Source: Echeneis naucrates | Lineage: Eukaryota; Chordata; Actinopteri; Carangiformes; Echeneidae | NCBI RefSeq assembly: GCF_900963305.1 | Contig: NC_042514.1 | Location: 18,628,029 to 18,692,028 of the forward strand | DNA length: 64,000 bases | Direction: 5' to 3' | Shown: in pieces, positions 18,103 through 29,482 of the stretch | Position numbering within the stretch: position 1 is the stretch's first letter | How the letters are laid out: the number at the start of each line of letters is the position of its first letter | Translations under genes and position numbers: made by a program | Notes under the pieces: generated by a model | Database searches by the model: none | What the model saw: only the letters and a program-made list of their open reading frames with translations | What the model was told of the DNA's origin: nothing

Positions 18103-18522
18103 CTGAACACAAGCGACTCCGCACCTTCCAATCTAAACTGAACAGGTACTTTCAGAAAGCTGCTTTTGCTCTTATTGTTGCGCATCACTGAAATTTGGTC
18201 TTCCTACAAATAGATGTAGATACTGGCAGGTATCCTCACGAGAAGTCTTGAATTGAAGAATCAGATGATCTCTGACATCGTTACTTTGAATATTGAAGTA
18301 GCTGAGAAGCAAGCAAAGCACACAAAAACATCGCTAAAGCCAATTCTCGAATTGAATTAGAGGTATGCATTAACTAAAAACAGACGCTTGCATTACTACA
18401 GCAATTACACAAAGAAAACAGCTGACGCAAATTCTCTAATCTAAATCAGGAGGTGGCACTTACCAAATACACAGGTCCAGCTTGTCCTGCATTTTTCCCA
18501 TATTTAGAGCCGACAGCAAATC
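18103..18522. repeat. Array spacer type W
   Basis: Two spacer pieces are joined, with the CATCACTGAAATTTGG and CATTACTACAGCAATTAC blocks but no tRNA between them. Copies are at 48,176 and 63,097. Confidence 0.6.
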
Positions 18523-18596
18523 TGTTTCCGCCGCAGGTTCGAACTGGGGATCTTTCACGTGTAAGGCAAACATGATGACCACTACACTACGGAAAC
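18523..18596 (-). tRNA. tRNA-Val (TAC)
   Basis: The acceptor is paired GTTTCCG/CGGAAAC. One extra G in the T stem is absent from 48,593, so likely error. Confidence 0.75.
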
Positions 18597-19174
18597 CTGA
18601 ACACAAGCTCCTCCGCCCCTTCTGTTCAGGTTTAAGCCACCTAGAAATTATTAAACTAGTTACAGGACGTTGCAGCTCTAAAGGCGGGGAAATACACAGC
18701 TGCAACGTAGTAGATGAATAGTTGCTTGTTGAATAATCATATTCACGTTACGCCTCTGAAACATGACACACGAACACTTTGAGGAGCTAGTTCATAACCA
18801 AAGTAATCTGGTTTCAGCCTCCTCCTGTTTTGTTCCTCTTCGAAGGTCGTTGCTTATCTTCCGGAGGTATGATCTCAGTTCCTGTAAGAAAAACACAAGT
18901 TTCTGCATTCCTGCAGGGTTAGTAAAAGTAGAGCAATACTGTGATAATCATTTTATGTATTTTTATTCTAACACCTTCCAATCTAATGATTTCTGACGTG
19001 AACGGGTACTTTCATAAAAGCTGCATTTATTCTTATTGTTGCATCACACCGAATTTGGTCTTCCTACGAATAGATGCAGATACTGTCAGGTATACTCATG
19101 AGAAGTCTTGAAGTGAAGCATCAGCTGACCACTGACCTCGTCTGCATTCGTTGAAAAAAAAAACAAAGAAGTTG
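18597..19174. repeat. Array spacer type Y with hairpin
   Basis: The 11-bp inverted repeat is at 18,667-18,708. No gene is recognised. Confidence 0.7.
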
Positions 19175-19247
19175 TGTTTTTGCCCAGTTTCGAACTCGGG
19201 ACCTTTCACATGTGAGGCAAACGTGATGACCACTACACTACAAAAAA
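19175..19247 (-). pseudogene. tRNA-Val (CAC) pseudogene
   Basis: The 5' strand is TTTTTTG. Copy of 9,805. Confidence 0.7.
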
Positions 19248-19408
19248 CTGCACAGGACACGCTCTTCCCCTTGATGATTAAATGCCATGGTTAATACGAA
19301 AATTGAAGCAGCTGAAAATGCAAGGAAAGAAGCCAATTCTCGAATTGAATTAAGAGGTATAGCATTAACTAAAACAGACGATGATTTATTTCCAGCTGAC
19401 AGCAAAGA

Positions 19409-19481
19409 TGTTCCCACCCAATTCAAACTGGGCACCTTTCGCACAGTGAGGCGAACGTGATGACCACTACACTACGGAACC
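19409..19481 (-). pseudogene. tRNA-Val (CAC) pseudogene
   Basis: Copy of 10,039 with extra indels in the anticodon arm and T arm. Confidence 0.6.
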
Positions 19482-19541
19482 CTGGACCGGTTACATCCTT
19501 CCGCTTATGAAGAAATGCCATCGTTACTACTGTTGCGATCG

Positions 19542-19810
19542 CCTGCCCACGTGCTCTGAAAAGAACAATAGAGAGGTCTACATCCTGAAGCCTGGGCCAG
19601 AGTTGTCGGCCTGTTTGGAAATGACGCCATGTCTCCAGGATCCACCCCTAGGGTGTGGTTCTGAGTTGTGAAGAGGAGGGCATTTGCTAGACGCCAGCGC
19701 CCTCAGCAGGGATCTCCGATGACGTCACACAGGTAATAAAGACGCTCCATGGCTCTTGATCTTCGCTTTTTCCCAGTGCCCCCGGTTGTGGGAGAGAGCT
19801 GTCCCAGCTT
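19542..19810. repeat. CRE/AATAAA module
   Basis: TGACGTCA lies at 19,720-19,727. It leads into the longest LINE copy. Confidence 0.7.
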
Positions 19811-21255
19811 TTGTCTGGACCTCTCCAATGATATTCTAATTGCTTCAGACAATGGATCAGCCTCCATACTTCTTCTCCTTTGGATCTTAGTGCTGCTTTC
19901 CGACACCATAGATCATAATATTTTACTACAGAGACTGGAACATGAAATTGGGATTAAAGGAACTGCAGTAAGGTGGTTCCAATCCTATTTATCAGATAGA
20001 CATCAGTTAGCTCATGTTAACAACAGCTCCTCCTCATGCGCTGCAGTCTGTTATGGAGTCCCACAAGGTTCGCTACTTGGACCAATCCTCTTTAACGCTT
20101 CATCTACTTCCTCTAGGGCAACATTATCAGGACATCAGACATGTCTTGAACACATACAAGTCTGGATGACCCATCATTTTTACTCCTTAATTCTGACAAA
20201 ACTGAAGTTGTTGTACTCGGCCCTAAGCACCTCAGAGAAATGCTACCTAATCGTAATCAGTCTGGATGGCATTACGTTGGTGTCCAGCTCCACTGTAAGA
20301 AACCTCGGAGTAACCTTTGACCAGGACATGTCCTTGTGTCCCTGACATAAAAGAAGTCAGTAGGGCAGCTTTGTTCCACCTGAGAAAAATTAAGAAAATC
20401 AGAGACATCCTCTCTCAGGATGATGCAGAAAAATTCGTCCAAGTATTTGTAACTTCTAGGCTGGACTACTGTAACTCGTTACTATCTAGATGTCCAAACC
20501 AAATCTCTGAAAGGCCTTCAGTTGATTCAGAACGCGTACTGCAAGAAAATTAACAGGCACTAGGAATGAGATCACATCTCTCTCGGGTTAGCTGCTTTTC
20601 ATTGGCTGCCAGTAAAATATAGAGTAGAATTTAAAAATCCTTCCGTTAACATATAAAGCTCTTAATGGCTGAGCTCCATCACGTCTCAGAGAGCTCATAG
20701 TTCCTTACTGTCTTAGTAGGCCACTCCACTCTCTAGTGGAGGTTAACTTGTGGTTCCTAGAGTCTTCAAGAAGAAATCTGGAGGCAGCTCTTTCAGTTAA
20801 CAGGCTCCTCTTCTATGGAACCAACTCCAGTATCGTTTTGGGGGGCGGACTCTTTAGCAATTTTCAAGATCAGGCTGAAAATTTTCTTATATGACAGAGC
20901 TTATAGTTAAAAAGTTAAAGTCCTCTACTCTTTAGCTATGCTACTATAGGCCTAACATCTCTCTCGTCTCTCTCTCGTCTCTCTCTCTCCCTCTCTCTCC
21001 CTCCCTCCCCCCTGCATGTGCTGATAAGAACCATGCTTCTTAAAAATCCCTGTTTCTCCCAGTTCTAAGCATTTGTACTGCATTTACTAACCATGTTTTC
21101 TCTGTCTCTCCCAGCTCCTCTCCTCACTCCCTGTCCTCATCCTGCAAGTGGTGACTCATCGCCATACCATGTTCCTGCAAGGCCTAGACCTCTAGACCTG
21201 CTCTTCATGTAAAGTACCTTTATGTCACTTTGTTATGATTTGGCGCAATACAAAG
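19811..21255 (+). mobile_element. L2/CR1-type LINE, longest copy
   Basis: From 19,811 the RT core is read: [52 protein letters not shown] and YGVPQGSLLGPILF. The segment that should hold the catalytic YADD box is missing, because GPILF jumps to the region near GNII. The C-terminal part follows (LDYCNSLLSRCP at about 20,460), then the AFHWLPVKYRVEFK-like end near 20,590-20,640, the UTR with interrupted CT repeat at 20,957-21,010, and the GGCGCAATACAAA tail at 21,243-21,255. It is dead. Confidence 0.8.
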
Positions 21256-21344
21256 ACCTGCCCCTCATGTAATTTTACTACGAAAATTGAAGCAGCTGAG
21301 AATGCAAGGCAAAAAAAAAAGGCAACCGAAAAAAAATTAAGTTG

Positions 21345-21418
21345 TGTTTCTGCCCAGTTTCAAAATGGGGACCTTTTAGCGTGTGAGACAAACGTGACGA
21401 CCACTACACTACAGAAAC
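21345..21418 (-). tRNA. tRNA-Val (CAC), degenerate
   Basis: One extra base by the anticodon stem. T loop TTTGAAA type with a mismatched stem. A T-run lies downstream. Confidence 0.6.
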
Positions 21419-21554
21419 CTGCCCCGGGCACGCTCTTCCCATTGACGATGAAATGCCATCGTTACTTCAATATTGAAGTCGCTGAGAATGCAAGCAACGC
21501 ATCAAAAACATCGCGAAAGCAAATGCTCTAATCGAATTAAGAGGTATGCCTTCA

Positions 21555-21720
21555 CTTCGCTACTTGGAACCAATCCTCTTTACTGTACTACTACTGTACT
21601 ACTGGACTACTGTAACTCGTTACTATCTAGATGTCCAAACAAATCTCTGAAAGGCCTCTAGACCTGCTCTTCGTGTAAAGTACCTTGATGTCACGTTGTT
21701 ATGATTTGGCGCAATACAAA
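21555..21720 (+). mobile_element. L2 LINE fragments with tail
   Basis: Short joined LINE pieces as at 15,731, but here the normal tail TGATTTGGCGCAATACAAA follows instead of the inverted copy. Confidence 0.7.
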
Positions 21721-21874
21721 GACCTGCCCCTCATGTAATTTTACTACGAAATTGAAGCAGCTGAGAATGCAAGGCAAGAACCAAAAACATCGCTAAAGCC
21801 AATTTTTCTAATTGAATTAAGAGGTATGTCTTAACTGAAAGGAGATGCTGATTTATTCCAATTGACAGCAAACA

Positions 21875-21947
21875 TGTTTCCACCCAGTTTCGAACTGGGG
21901 ACCTTTCGCGTGTGAGGTTAACGTGATGACCACTACACTACGGAAAC
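21875..21947 (-). tRNA. tRNA-Val (CAC)
   Basis: The acceptor has one G-U. The anticodon stem has two altered 5' positions (TTAAC). Confidence 0.7.
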
Positions 21948-21979
21948 CTGCACAGGTCACTGCCTTCCCCTCAGAGTTC

Positions 21980-22051
21980 TGTTTTTGCCCAGTTTCGAAC
22001 TGGGGACCTTCGCGTATTAGGCGAACGTGATGACCACTATACTACAGAAAC
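21980..22051 (-). tRNA. Valine-body tRNA with AAT (Ile) anticodon
   Basis: The loop is CTAATAC. It is one base short relative to 32,735. It starts only 32 bp after the gene at 21,875, the shortest spacing in the window. Confidence 0.65.
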
Positions 22052-22229
22052 GTGCACGGGCCAGCCCCTTCCCCTTGATGATGAAAAGCCATCGTTACTA
22101 CGAAAATTTAAGCAACTGAGAATGCAAGGCAAGAACCAAAAACATCGCGAAAGCCAATTCTCTAATTGAATTAAGAGGTATGCAGTAACTAAAAAGAAAT
22201 GCTGCTCTGTTTCCAGCTGACAGCAAACA

Positions 22230-22264
22230 TGCTTCCGCCCAGTTTCGAACTGGGGACCCTTTTA
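22230..22264 (-). pseudogene. tRNA-Val 3' half fused to LINE
   Basis: The acceptor strand is GCTTCCG type and the LINE junction is the same. Confidence 0.8.
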
Positions 22265-22610
22265 CCACAGAGAAATGCTATCTAATCATAATCAGTCTGG
22301 ATGGCATTACGTTGGCTTCCAGCTCCACTGTAAGAAACCTTGGTGGAACCTTGACCAGGACATGTCCTTTGTCCCTCACATAAAAGAGTCAGTAGGGCAG
22401 CTTTGTTCCACCTGAGAAACATCAGGAAAATCAGAGACATCCTCTCTCAGGATGATGCAGAAAAACTCGTCCATGCATTTGTACTTTCAGTCTGGACTAC
22501 TGTAACTCGTTACTATCTAGATGTCCAAACAAATCTCTGAAAGGCCTCTAGACCTGCTATTCATGTAAAGTACCTTTATGTCACGTTGTTATGATTTGGC
22601 GCAATACAAA
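22265..22610 (+). mobile_element. L2-type LINE fragment plus tail
   Basis: Copy of 1,666 with several frame-breaking indels. Confidence 0.75.
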
Positions 22611-22765
22611 GACCTGCCCCTCATGTAATTTTACTACCGAAAATTGAAGCAGCTGAGGATGCAAGTCAGAACCAAAAACATCGCTAAGGCAATTCTTTAA
22701 TCGAATAAAGAGGTATGCATTAACTGGAAAAAAGACGCTGATTTATTTCCAGCTGACAGCAAAGA

Positions 22766-22838
22766 TGTTTCCGCCCAGTTTCGAACTGGGGACCTTTCAC
22801 GTGTTTAGGCGAACGTGATGACCCTACCCTACTGAAAC
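22766..22838 (-). tRNA. tRNA-Val (AAC), with indels
   Basis: It matches 35,414, but the anticodon loop and D loop carry compensating one-base changes. Confidence 0.6.
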
Positions 22839-23059
22839 CTGAAAGCAAGGGGTTTCCGCCCCTTCCAATCTAATGATTTCTGACGTGAACAGGGAACTTT
22901 CATAAAAGCTGCATTTGCTCTTCCAGTTGCATCACCGAAATTTGGTCTTCCTAAGATAGATGCAGATACTGGCAGGTATATTCAATAAAAGTCTTGAAGT
23001 GAAGCATCAGCTGACCTCTGACCTCTCTGCCTTTGTTGAAAAAGAATTACAGAAAATAC

Positions 23060-23132
23060 TGTTCCTCCCCAGTTCGAAACTGGGGACCTTCCGCGTGTGA
23101 GGCGAACGTGATGACCACTACACCACAGAAAC
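23060..23132 (-). tRNA. tRNA-Val (CAC)
   Basis: Acceptor GTTTCTG against GAGGAAC has a terminal mismatch. Box A reads TGGTGTAGTGG. A TTTTC terminator is present. Confidence 0.75.
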
Positions 23133-23249
23133 GTGTACAGGACACCCTCTTCCCCTTGATGATGAAATGCCATCGTTAATACGAAAATTGAAGCAACTGA
23201 GAATGCAAGGCAGGAACCAAAAACATCTGTTTCCAGCTGACAGCAAACA

Positions 23250-23322
23250 TGTTTCCGCCCAGTTTCGAACTGGGGACCTTTCCCGTGTTAGGCGAACGTG
23301 ATGACCACTACACTACAGAAAC
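23250..23322 (-). tRNA. tRNA-Val (AAC)
   Basis: The acceptor has one U-G and the anticodon stem one mismatch, as at 4,958. Confidence 0.85.
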
Positions 23323-23382
23323 CCACACAGGTTACCTCCTTCCGCTTATCAAGAAATGCCATCGTTACTACTGTTGTGATGG

Positions 23383-24277
23383 CCTCCCACGTGCTCTGAA
23401 AAGAACAATAGAGAGGCCTCCATCCTGAAGCCTGGGCCAGAGTTGTCTGCCTGTTTGGAATGGCGCCATGACCCCAGGATCCACCCCTAGGGTGTGGTTC
23501 TGAGTTGAACAGGAGGGCATTTGCTAGACACCAGCGCCCTCAGCAGGGATCCCCGATGACGTCACACAGGTAATAAAGACACTCCATGGCTCTTGATCTT
23601 CACTTTTTCCCAGTGCCCCGGTTGTGGGAGAGAGCTTTCCCAGCTTTTGTCTGGACCTCTCCAATGATATTCTAATTGCTTCAGACAATGGATCAGCCTC
23701 CATACTTCTCCTTTGGATCTTAGTGCTGCTTTCGACACCATAGATCATAATATTTACTACAGAGACTGGAACATGAAATTGGGATTAAAGGAACTGCAAT
23801 AAGGTGGTTCAAATCCTATTTATCAGATAGACATCAGTTTCTTCATGTTCACAACAGCTCCTCCTCATGCAATGCAGTCAGTTATGGAGTCCCACAGGTT
23901 TGGGTACTTGGACCAATCGTCTTTACGCTTCATCTAGGCACCAAATGCCATCTTTACTACCCGCAATTACACAATGAATTGACCAAACAAACAGCTGAAG
24001 CCAAACATTTTCTATTCTAATTCAGAGGTAGCACTTACCAAATACACAGGTCATACTCGCTCCACGGCTCTCGATCTTCGCTGTTTCCCAGTGCCCCGGT
24101 TGTGGGAGAGAGCTGTTCCAGCTTTCGTCTGGACCTCTGATTGTTGCATCACCGAAATTTGCTCTTCCTACTAATAGACGCAGATACTGGCAGGTCTACT
24201 CACGAGAAGTCTTGAAGTGAAGCATCAGCTGATCTCTGACCTCTCTGCCGTTGTTGAAAAAGAATAACTGAAAAAAC
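23383..24277 (+). mobile_element. Mosaic block: CRE module, L2 RT fragment, module-tail copy
   Basis: The CRE is at 23,557-23,564 and the RT fragment at about 23,650-23,945. It is the counterpart of 5,091-5,987. Confidence 0.7.
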
Positions 24278-24350
24278 AGTTTCTGCCCAGTTTCGAACTG
24301 GGGACCTTTCGCGTGTGAGGCGAACGTGATGACCACTACACTACAGAAAC
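24278..24350 (-). tRNA. tRNA-Val (CAC)
   Basis: All stems are paired. Discriminator U and a run of six T downstream. Confidence 0.9.
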
Positions 24351-24466
24351 CTGCACAGGCCAGCCCCTTCCCCTTGATGATGAAATGCCATCGTTAATAC
24401 GAAAATTGAAGCAACTGAGAATGCAGGCAGGAACCAAAAACATCTGTTTCCAGTTGACAGCAAACA

Positions 24467-24540
24467 TGTTTCCGCCCAGTTTCGAACTGGGGGACCTTTC
24501 GCGTGTTAGGCGAACGTGATGACCACTACACTACGGAAAC
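24467..24540 (-). tRNA. tRNA-Val (AAC)
   Basis: One extra G in the variable region compared with 6,178. Other stems are perfect. Confidence 0.82.
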
Positions 24541-24600
24541 CCGCACAGATCACCTCCTTCCGCTTATCAAGAAATGCCATCATTACCACTGTTGCGATAG

Positions 24601-24869
24601 CCTCCCACGTGCTCTGAAAAGAACAATCGAGAATCCTACATCCTGAAGCCTGGGCCAGAGTTGTCTACCTGTTTGAAAAATGGCGCCATGACCCCAGGAT
24701 CCACCCCTAGGGTATGGTTTTGAGTTTGAACAGGAGGGCATTTGCCAAACGCCAGCGCCCTCAGCAGGGATCCCCGATGACATCACACAGGTAATAAAAA
24801 CGCTTCATGGCTCTTGATCTTCGCTTTTTCCCAGTGCCCCAGTTGTGGTAGAGAGCTGCCCCAGCTTTC
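24601..24869. repeat. Module with altered CRE
   Basis: The CRE reads TGACATCA at 24,778-24,785. AATAAA follows. Confidence 0.68.
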
Positions 24870-25331
24870 GAGTAGCAGCAGCGGTGTCCCTGACACCAGA
24901 ACAATTGCAGTGGTATCAGATGTCGAAGAGGCCGTCCCACAAGTGTCTCTGGCTTTACATCCTAAACATCAGGTTAAAGAATTGGGTGGGATGGTAAAAC
25001 TAGCATTAGCACAGGATGATTGGGTTATCACGGACATTCGCGGAGTACTTTATTCGGCTAGAGCCAACATATACTCAATTCAAGTAGAAGCCGTAGATAG
25101 CTCAGTTCTGGAGGAGGCCCAGGTCTCCCGGTTTCAGGGTCTATCATTGACTCTCTACCAGAGTCCCTATGGGCGCAGGGCCCAACAGAAGTGCGACTGG
25201 TGCAATGTGAACCATTAACTTTTGAGGTGAACACCTCTGATCCAGTGTGGATCAATCAGTACCCCCACAAGCCCCAAGCAGAGGAGGGCATCGCAGACAC
25301 CATTCATGGCCCTCATATCACAGGGCGTATG
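24870..25331 (+). mobile_element. Fossil retrovirus-like pol fragment
   Basis: Broken passenger copy, close to that at 6,580. Confidence 0.62.
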
Positions 25332-25377
25332 ATCTCTGACCTCTCTGCCGTTGTTGAAAAAGAATAACTGAAAACAC

Positions 25378-25450
25378 AGTTTCTGCCCAGTTTCGAACTG
25401 GGGACCTTTCGCGTGTGAGGCGAACGTGATGAACCACACACTACAGAAAC
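25378..25450 (-). tRNA. tRNA-Val (CAC)
   Basis: The acceptor is perfect. The D loop is disturbed by small changes that the copy at 36,805 lacks. Confidence 0.75.
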
Positions 25451-25568
25451 CTGCACAGGACACCATCTTCCCCTTGATGATGAAATGCCATCGTTAATAC
25501 GAAAATTGAAGGCAACTGAGAATGCAAGGCAGGAACCAAAAACATCTGTTTCCAGCTGACAGCAAACA

Positions 25569-25641
25569 TGTTCCCGCCCAGCTTCGAAACTGGGGACCTT
25601 TCGCGTGTTAGGCGACGTGATGACCACTACACTACGGAAAC
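25569..25641 (-). tRNA. tRNA-Val (AAC)
   Basis: Acceptor GTTTCCG/CGGGAAC has one U-G. Small indels lie in the T and anticodon stems. Confidence 0.7.
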
Positions 25642-25813
25642 CTGCACTGGTCACTCCCTTCCCCTTGACGATGAAATGCCATCGTTACTTCGAATATTGC
25701 TGACAATGCAAGGGAAGAACCAAAAACATCGCTAAAGGCAATTCTTTAATCGAATTAAGAGGTATGCATTAACTGGAAAAAAGACGCTGATTTATTTCCA
25801 GCTGACAGCAAGA

Positions 25814-25885
25814 TGTTTCTGTCCAGTTCGAACTGGGGACCTTTCGCGTGTGAGGCGAACGTGATGACCACAACACTACAGAAAC
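25814..25885 (-). tRNA. tRNA-Val (CAC), degenerate
   Basis: It is one base short, with changed T stem and box A. Confidence 0.6.
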
Positions 25886-25945
25886 CTGTACAGGACACCC
25901 TCTTCCCCTTGATGATGAATGCCATCGTTACTACTGTTGTGATGG

Positions 25946-26322
25946 CCTCCCACGTGCTCTGAAAAGAACAATAGAGAGGCCTACATCCTGAAGCCTGGCC
26001 AGAGTTGTCTGCCTGTTTGGAAATGGCGCCATGACCCCAGGATCCAACCCTAGGGTGTGGTTCTGAGTTTGAAGAGGATGGCATTTGCTAGACACCAGCG
26101 CCCTCAGCAGGGATCCCCGATGACGTCACACAGGTAATAAAGACGCTCCATGGCTGTTGATCTTCGCTTTTTTCCCAGTGCCCCGGTTGTGGGAGAGAGC
26201 TGTCCCAGCTTTTGTCTAGACCTCTCCAATGATATTCTAATTGCTTCAGACAATGGATCAGCCTCCATACTTCTCCTTTTGGATCTTAGTGCTGCTTTTG
26301 ACACCATAGATCACAATATTTA
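25946..26322 (+). mobile_element. CRE module and 5' part of a split L2 fragment
   Basis: The CRE is at 26,121-26,128. The LINE RT frame runs to ACCATAGATCACAATATTTA at 26,303-26,322, where a 965-bp array segment interrupts it. The LINE resumes at 27,288. Confidence 0.72.
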
Positions 26323-27287
26323 TGAGCATCACTGAAATTTGGTCTTCCTACAAATAGATGTAGATACTGGCAGGTATCCTCACGAGAAGTCTTGAATTGA
26401 AGAATCAGATGATCTCTGACAATCGTTAATTTGAATATTGAAGTAGCTGAGAATGCAAGCAAAGCACCAAAAACATTGCTAAAGCCAATTCTCGAATTGA
26501 ATTAAGAGGTATGCATTAACTAAAAACAGACGCTGCATTACTACAGCAATTACACAAAGAAAACAGCTGACGCAAATTCTCTAATCTAAATCAGAGGTGG
26601 CACTTACCAAATACACAGGTCCAGCTTGTCTGCATTTTTCCCATATTTAGAGCCGACAGCAAATCTGTTTCCGCCCAGGTTCGAACTGGGGATCTTTCAC
26701 GTGTAAGGCGAACATTATGACCACTACACTACGGAAAACCTGAACACAAGCTCCTCCGCCCCTTCTGTCAGGTTTAAGCCACCTAGAAAATTATTAAACT
26801 AGTTACAGGACGTTGCAGCTCTAAAGGGCGGGGAAATACACAGCTGCAACGTAGTAGATGAATAGATGCTTGTTGAATAATCATATTCACGTTACGCCTC
26901 TGAAACATGACACACGAACACTTTGAGGAGCTAGTTCATAACCAAAGTAATCTGGTTTCAGCCTCCTCCTGTTTTCATGTTCCTCTTCGAAGGTCGTTGC
27001 TTATCTTCCGGAGGTATGATCTCAGTTCCTGTAAGAAAAACACAAGTTTCTGCATTCCTGCAGGGTTAGTAAAAGTAGAGCAATACTGTGATAATCATTT
27101 TATGTATTTTTATTCTAACACCTTCCAATCTAATGATTTCTGACGTGAACGGGTACTTTCATAAAAGCTGCATTTGTTCTTATTGTTGCATCGCCGAAAT
27201 TTGGTCTTCCTACGAATAGATGCAGATACTGTCAGGTATACTCATGAGAAGTCTTGAAGTGAAGCATCAGCTGACCACTGACCTCTG
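26323..27287. repeat. Array segment inserted in a LINE fragment
   Basis: A 965-bp piece with spacer W end, one tRNA (26,666) and spacer Y (hairpin 26,810-26,852) lies inside an L2 fragment. It is flanked by a perfect 20-bp direct repeat of LINE sequence at 26,303-26,322 and 27,288-27,307. Confidence 0.75.
26666..26739 (-). tRNA. tRNA-Val (TAC)
   Basis: Acceptor GTTTCCG/CGGAAAC with one extra T at the 5' side. The D arm has one change. Confidence 0.72.
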
Positions 27288-27826
27288 ACCATAGATCACA
27301 ATATTTACTACAGAGACTGGAACATGAAATTGGGATTAAAGGAACTGCAATAAGGTGGTTCAAATCCTATTTATCAGATAGACATCAGTTTGTTCATGTT
27401 CACAACAGCTCCTCCTCATGCACTGCAGTCAGTTATGGAGTCCCACAGGTTTGGGTACTTGGACCAATTGTCTTTACGCTTCATCTAGGCACCGAATGCC
27501 ATCTTTACCACCGCAATTACACAATGAATTGACCAAACAAACAGCTGAAGCCAACATTTTCTATTCTAATTCAGAGGTAGCACTTACCAAATACACAGGT
27601 CATACTCGCTCCACGGCTCTCGATCTTCGCTGTTTCCCAGTGCCCCGGTTGTGGGAGAGAGCTGTTCCAGCTTTCGTCTGGACCTCTGATTGTTGCATCA
27701 CCGAAATTTGCTCTTCCCACGAATAGACGCAGATACTGGCAGGTCTACTCACGAGAAGTCTTGAAGTGAAGCATCAGCTGATCTCTGACCTCTCTGCCGT
27801 TGTTGAAAAAGAATAACTGAAAACAC
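27288..27826 (+). mobile_element. 3' part of the split L2 fragment and module-tail copy
   Basis: It starts with the second 20-bp repeat, then the LINE RT frame (YLSDRHQFVHVHNSSSSC) to about 27,490, then the module-tail copy and spacer. Confidence 0.72.
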
Positions 27827-27899
27827 AGTTTCTGCCCAGTTTCGAACTGGGGACCTTTTGTGTGTGAGGCGAACGTGATGACCACTACACTACAGAAAC
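27827..27899 (-). tRNA. tRNA-Val (CAC)
   Basis: The acceptor is perfect. The anticodon stem 3' side is changed, with mismatches. Discriminator U. Confidence 0.7.
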
Positions 27900-28016
27900 C
27901 TGCACAGGCCAGCCCCTTCCCCTTGATGATGAAATGCCATCGTTAATACGAAAATTGAAGCAACTGAGAATGCAAGGCAGGAACCAAAAACATCTGTTTC
28001 CAGCTGACAGCAAACA

Positions 28017-28089
28017 TGTTTCCGCCCAGTTTCGAACTGGGGACCTTTCGCGTGTTAGGCGAACGTGATGACCACTACACTACGGAAAC
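28017..28089 (-). tRNA. tRNA-Val (AAC)
   Basis: All stems are fully paired, discriminator A. Confidence 0.92.
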
Positions 28090-28149
28090 CCGCACAGGTC
28101 ACCTCCTTCCGCTTATCAGGAAATGCCATCATTAACACTGTTGCAATAG

Positions 28150-28403
28150 CCTCCCACGAGAATCGAGAATCCTACATCCTGAAGCCTGGGCCAGAGTTGT
28201 CTACCTGTTTGAAAATGGCGCCATGACCCCAGGATCCACCCCTAGGGTATGGTTTTGAGTTTGAACAGGAGGGCATTTGCCAAACGCCAGCGCCCTCAGC
28301 AGGGATCCCCGATGACGTCACACAGGTAATAAAGACGCTTCATGGCTCTTGATCTTCGCTTTTTCCCAGTGCCCCAGTTGTGGTAGAGAGCTGTCCCAGC
28401 TTT
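28150..28403. repeat. CRE/AATAAA module, slightly shortened
   Basis: TGACGTCA lies at 28,313-28,320. Confidence 0.68.
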
Positions 28404-28898
28404 CGAGTAGCAGCAGCGGTGTCCCTGACACCAGAACAATTGCAGTGGTATCAGATGTCGGAAGAGGCCGTCCCACAAGTGTCTCTGGCTTTACATCCTA
28501 AACATCAGGTTAAAGAATTGGGTGGGATGGTAAAACTAGCATTAGCACAGGATGATTGGGTTATCACGGACATAAGCGGAGTACTTTATTCGGCTAGAGC
28601 CAACATATACTCAATTCAAGTAGAAGCCGTAGATAGCTCAGTTCTGGAGGAGGCCCAGGTCTCCCGGTTTCACGGTAGAGAAAAAACAGATCACCCTGAG
28701 GCTGCGTCTATCATTGACTCTCTACCAGAGTCCCTATGGGCGCAGGGCCCGACAGAAGTGCGACTGGTGCAATGTGAACCATTAACTTTTGAGGTGAACA
28801 CCTCTGATCCAGTGTGGATCAATCAGTACCCCCACAAGCCCCACGCAGAGGAGGGCATTGCAGACACCATTCAGGGCCTCATATCACAGGGCGTATGA
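28404..28898 (+). mobile_element. Fossil retrovirus-like pol fragment, longest copy
   Basis: This is the longest of the ten copies. The RT-start motif GIADTIQGLISQGV is clear at its end. It remains a small broken remnant. Confidence 0.68.
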
Positions 28899-28943
28899 TC
28901 TCTGACCTCTCTGCCGTTGTTGAAAAAGAATAACTGAAAACAC

Positions 28944-29016
28944 AGTTTCTGCCCAGTTTCAAACTGGGGATCTTTCGCCTTTATTGCAAACGTGATGACC
29001 GATACACTACGGAAAG
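28944..29016 (-). pseudogene. tRNA-Val-like with TAA at the anticodon
   Basis: The loop AATAAAG lacks the universal U33, box B is TTTGA and the acceptor has two mismatches. It is a dead copy. Confidence 0.65.
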
Positions 29017-29189
29017 CTGCACAGGACACTCCCTTCCCCTTGACGATGAAATGCCATCGTTTCTTCGAATATTGCTGACAATGCAAGGGAAGAACCAAAA
29101 ACATCGCTAAAGGCAATTCTTTAATCGAATTAAGAGGTATGCATTAACTGGAAAAAAGACGCTGATTTATTTCCAGCTGACAGCAAAGA

Positions 29190-29262
29190 TGTTTCCGCCC
29201 AGTTTCGAACTGGGGACCTTTCGCATGTTAGGCGAACGTGATGACCACTACACTACGGAAAC
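29190..29262 (-). tRNA. tRNA-Val (AAC)
   Basis: The acceptor is fully paired and the loop is CTAACAT. Confidence 0.88.
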
Positions 29263-29482
29263 CTGAATGCAAGCGGCTCCGCCCCTTCCAATCTAATGAT
29301 TTCTGACGTGAACAGGTAATTTCATAAAAGCTGCATTTGCTCTTCCAGTTGCATCACCGAAATTTGGTCTTCCTAAGAATAGATGCAGATACTGGCAGGT
29401 ATACTCACGAGAAGTCTTGAAGTGAAGCATCAGCTGACCTCTGACCTCTCTGCCTTTGTTGAAAGAGAATTACAGAAAATAC

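Noticed and set aside
19811-21255. An intact, active LINE
   Set aside because: The catalytic YADD segment is absent, the frame is broken, and no 5' half is present.
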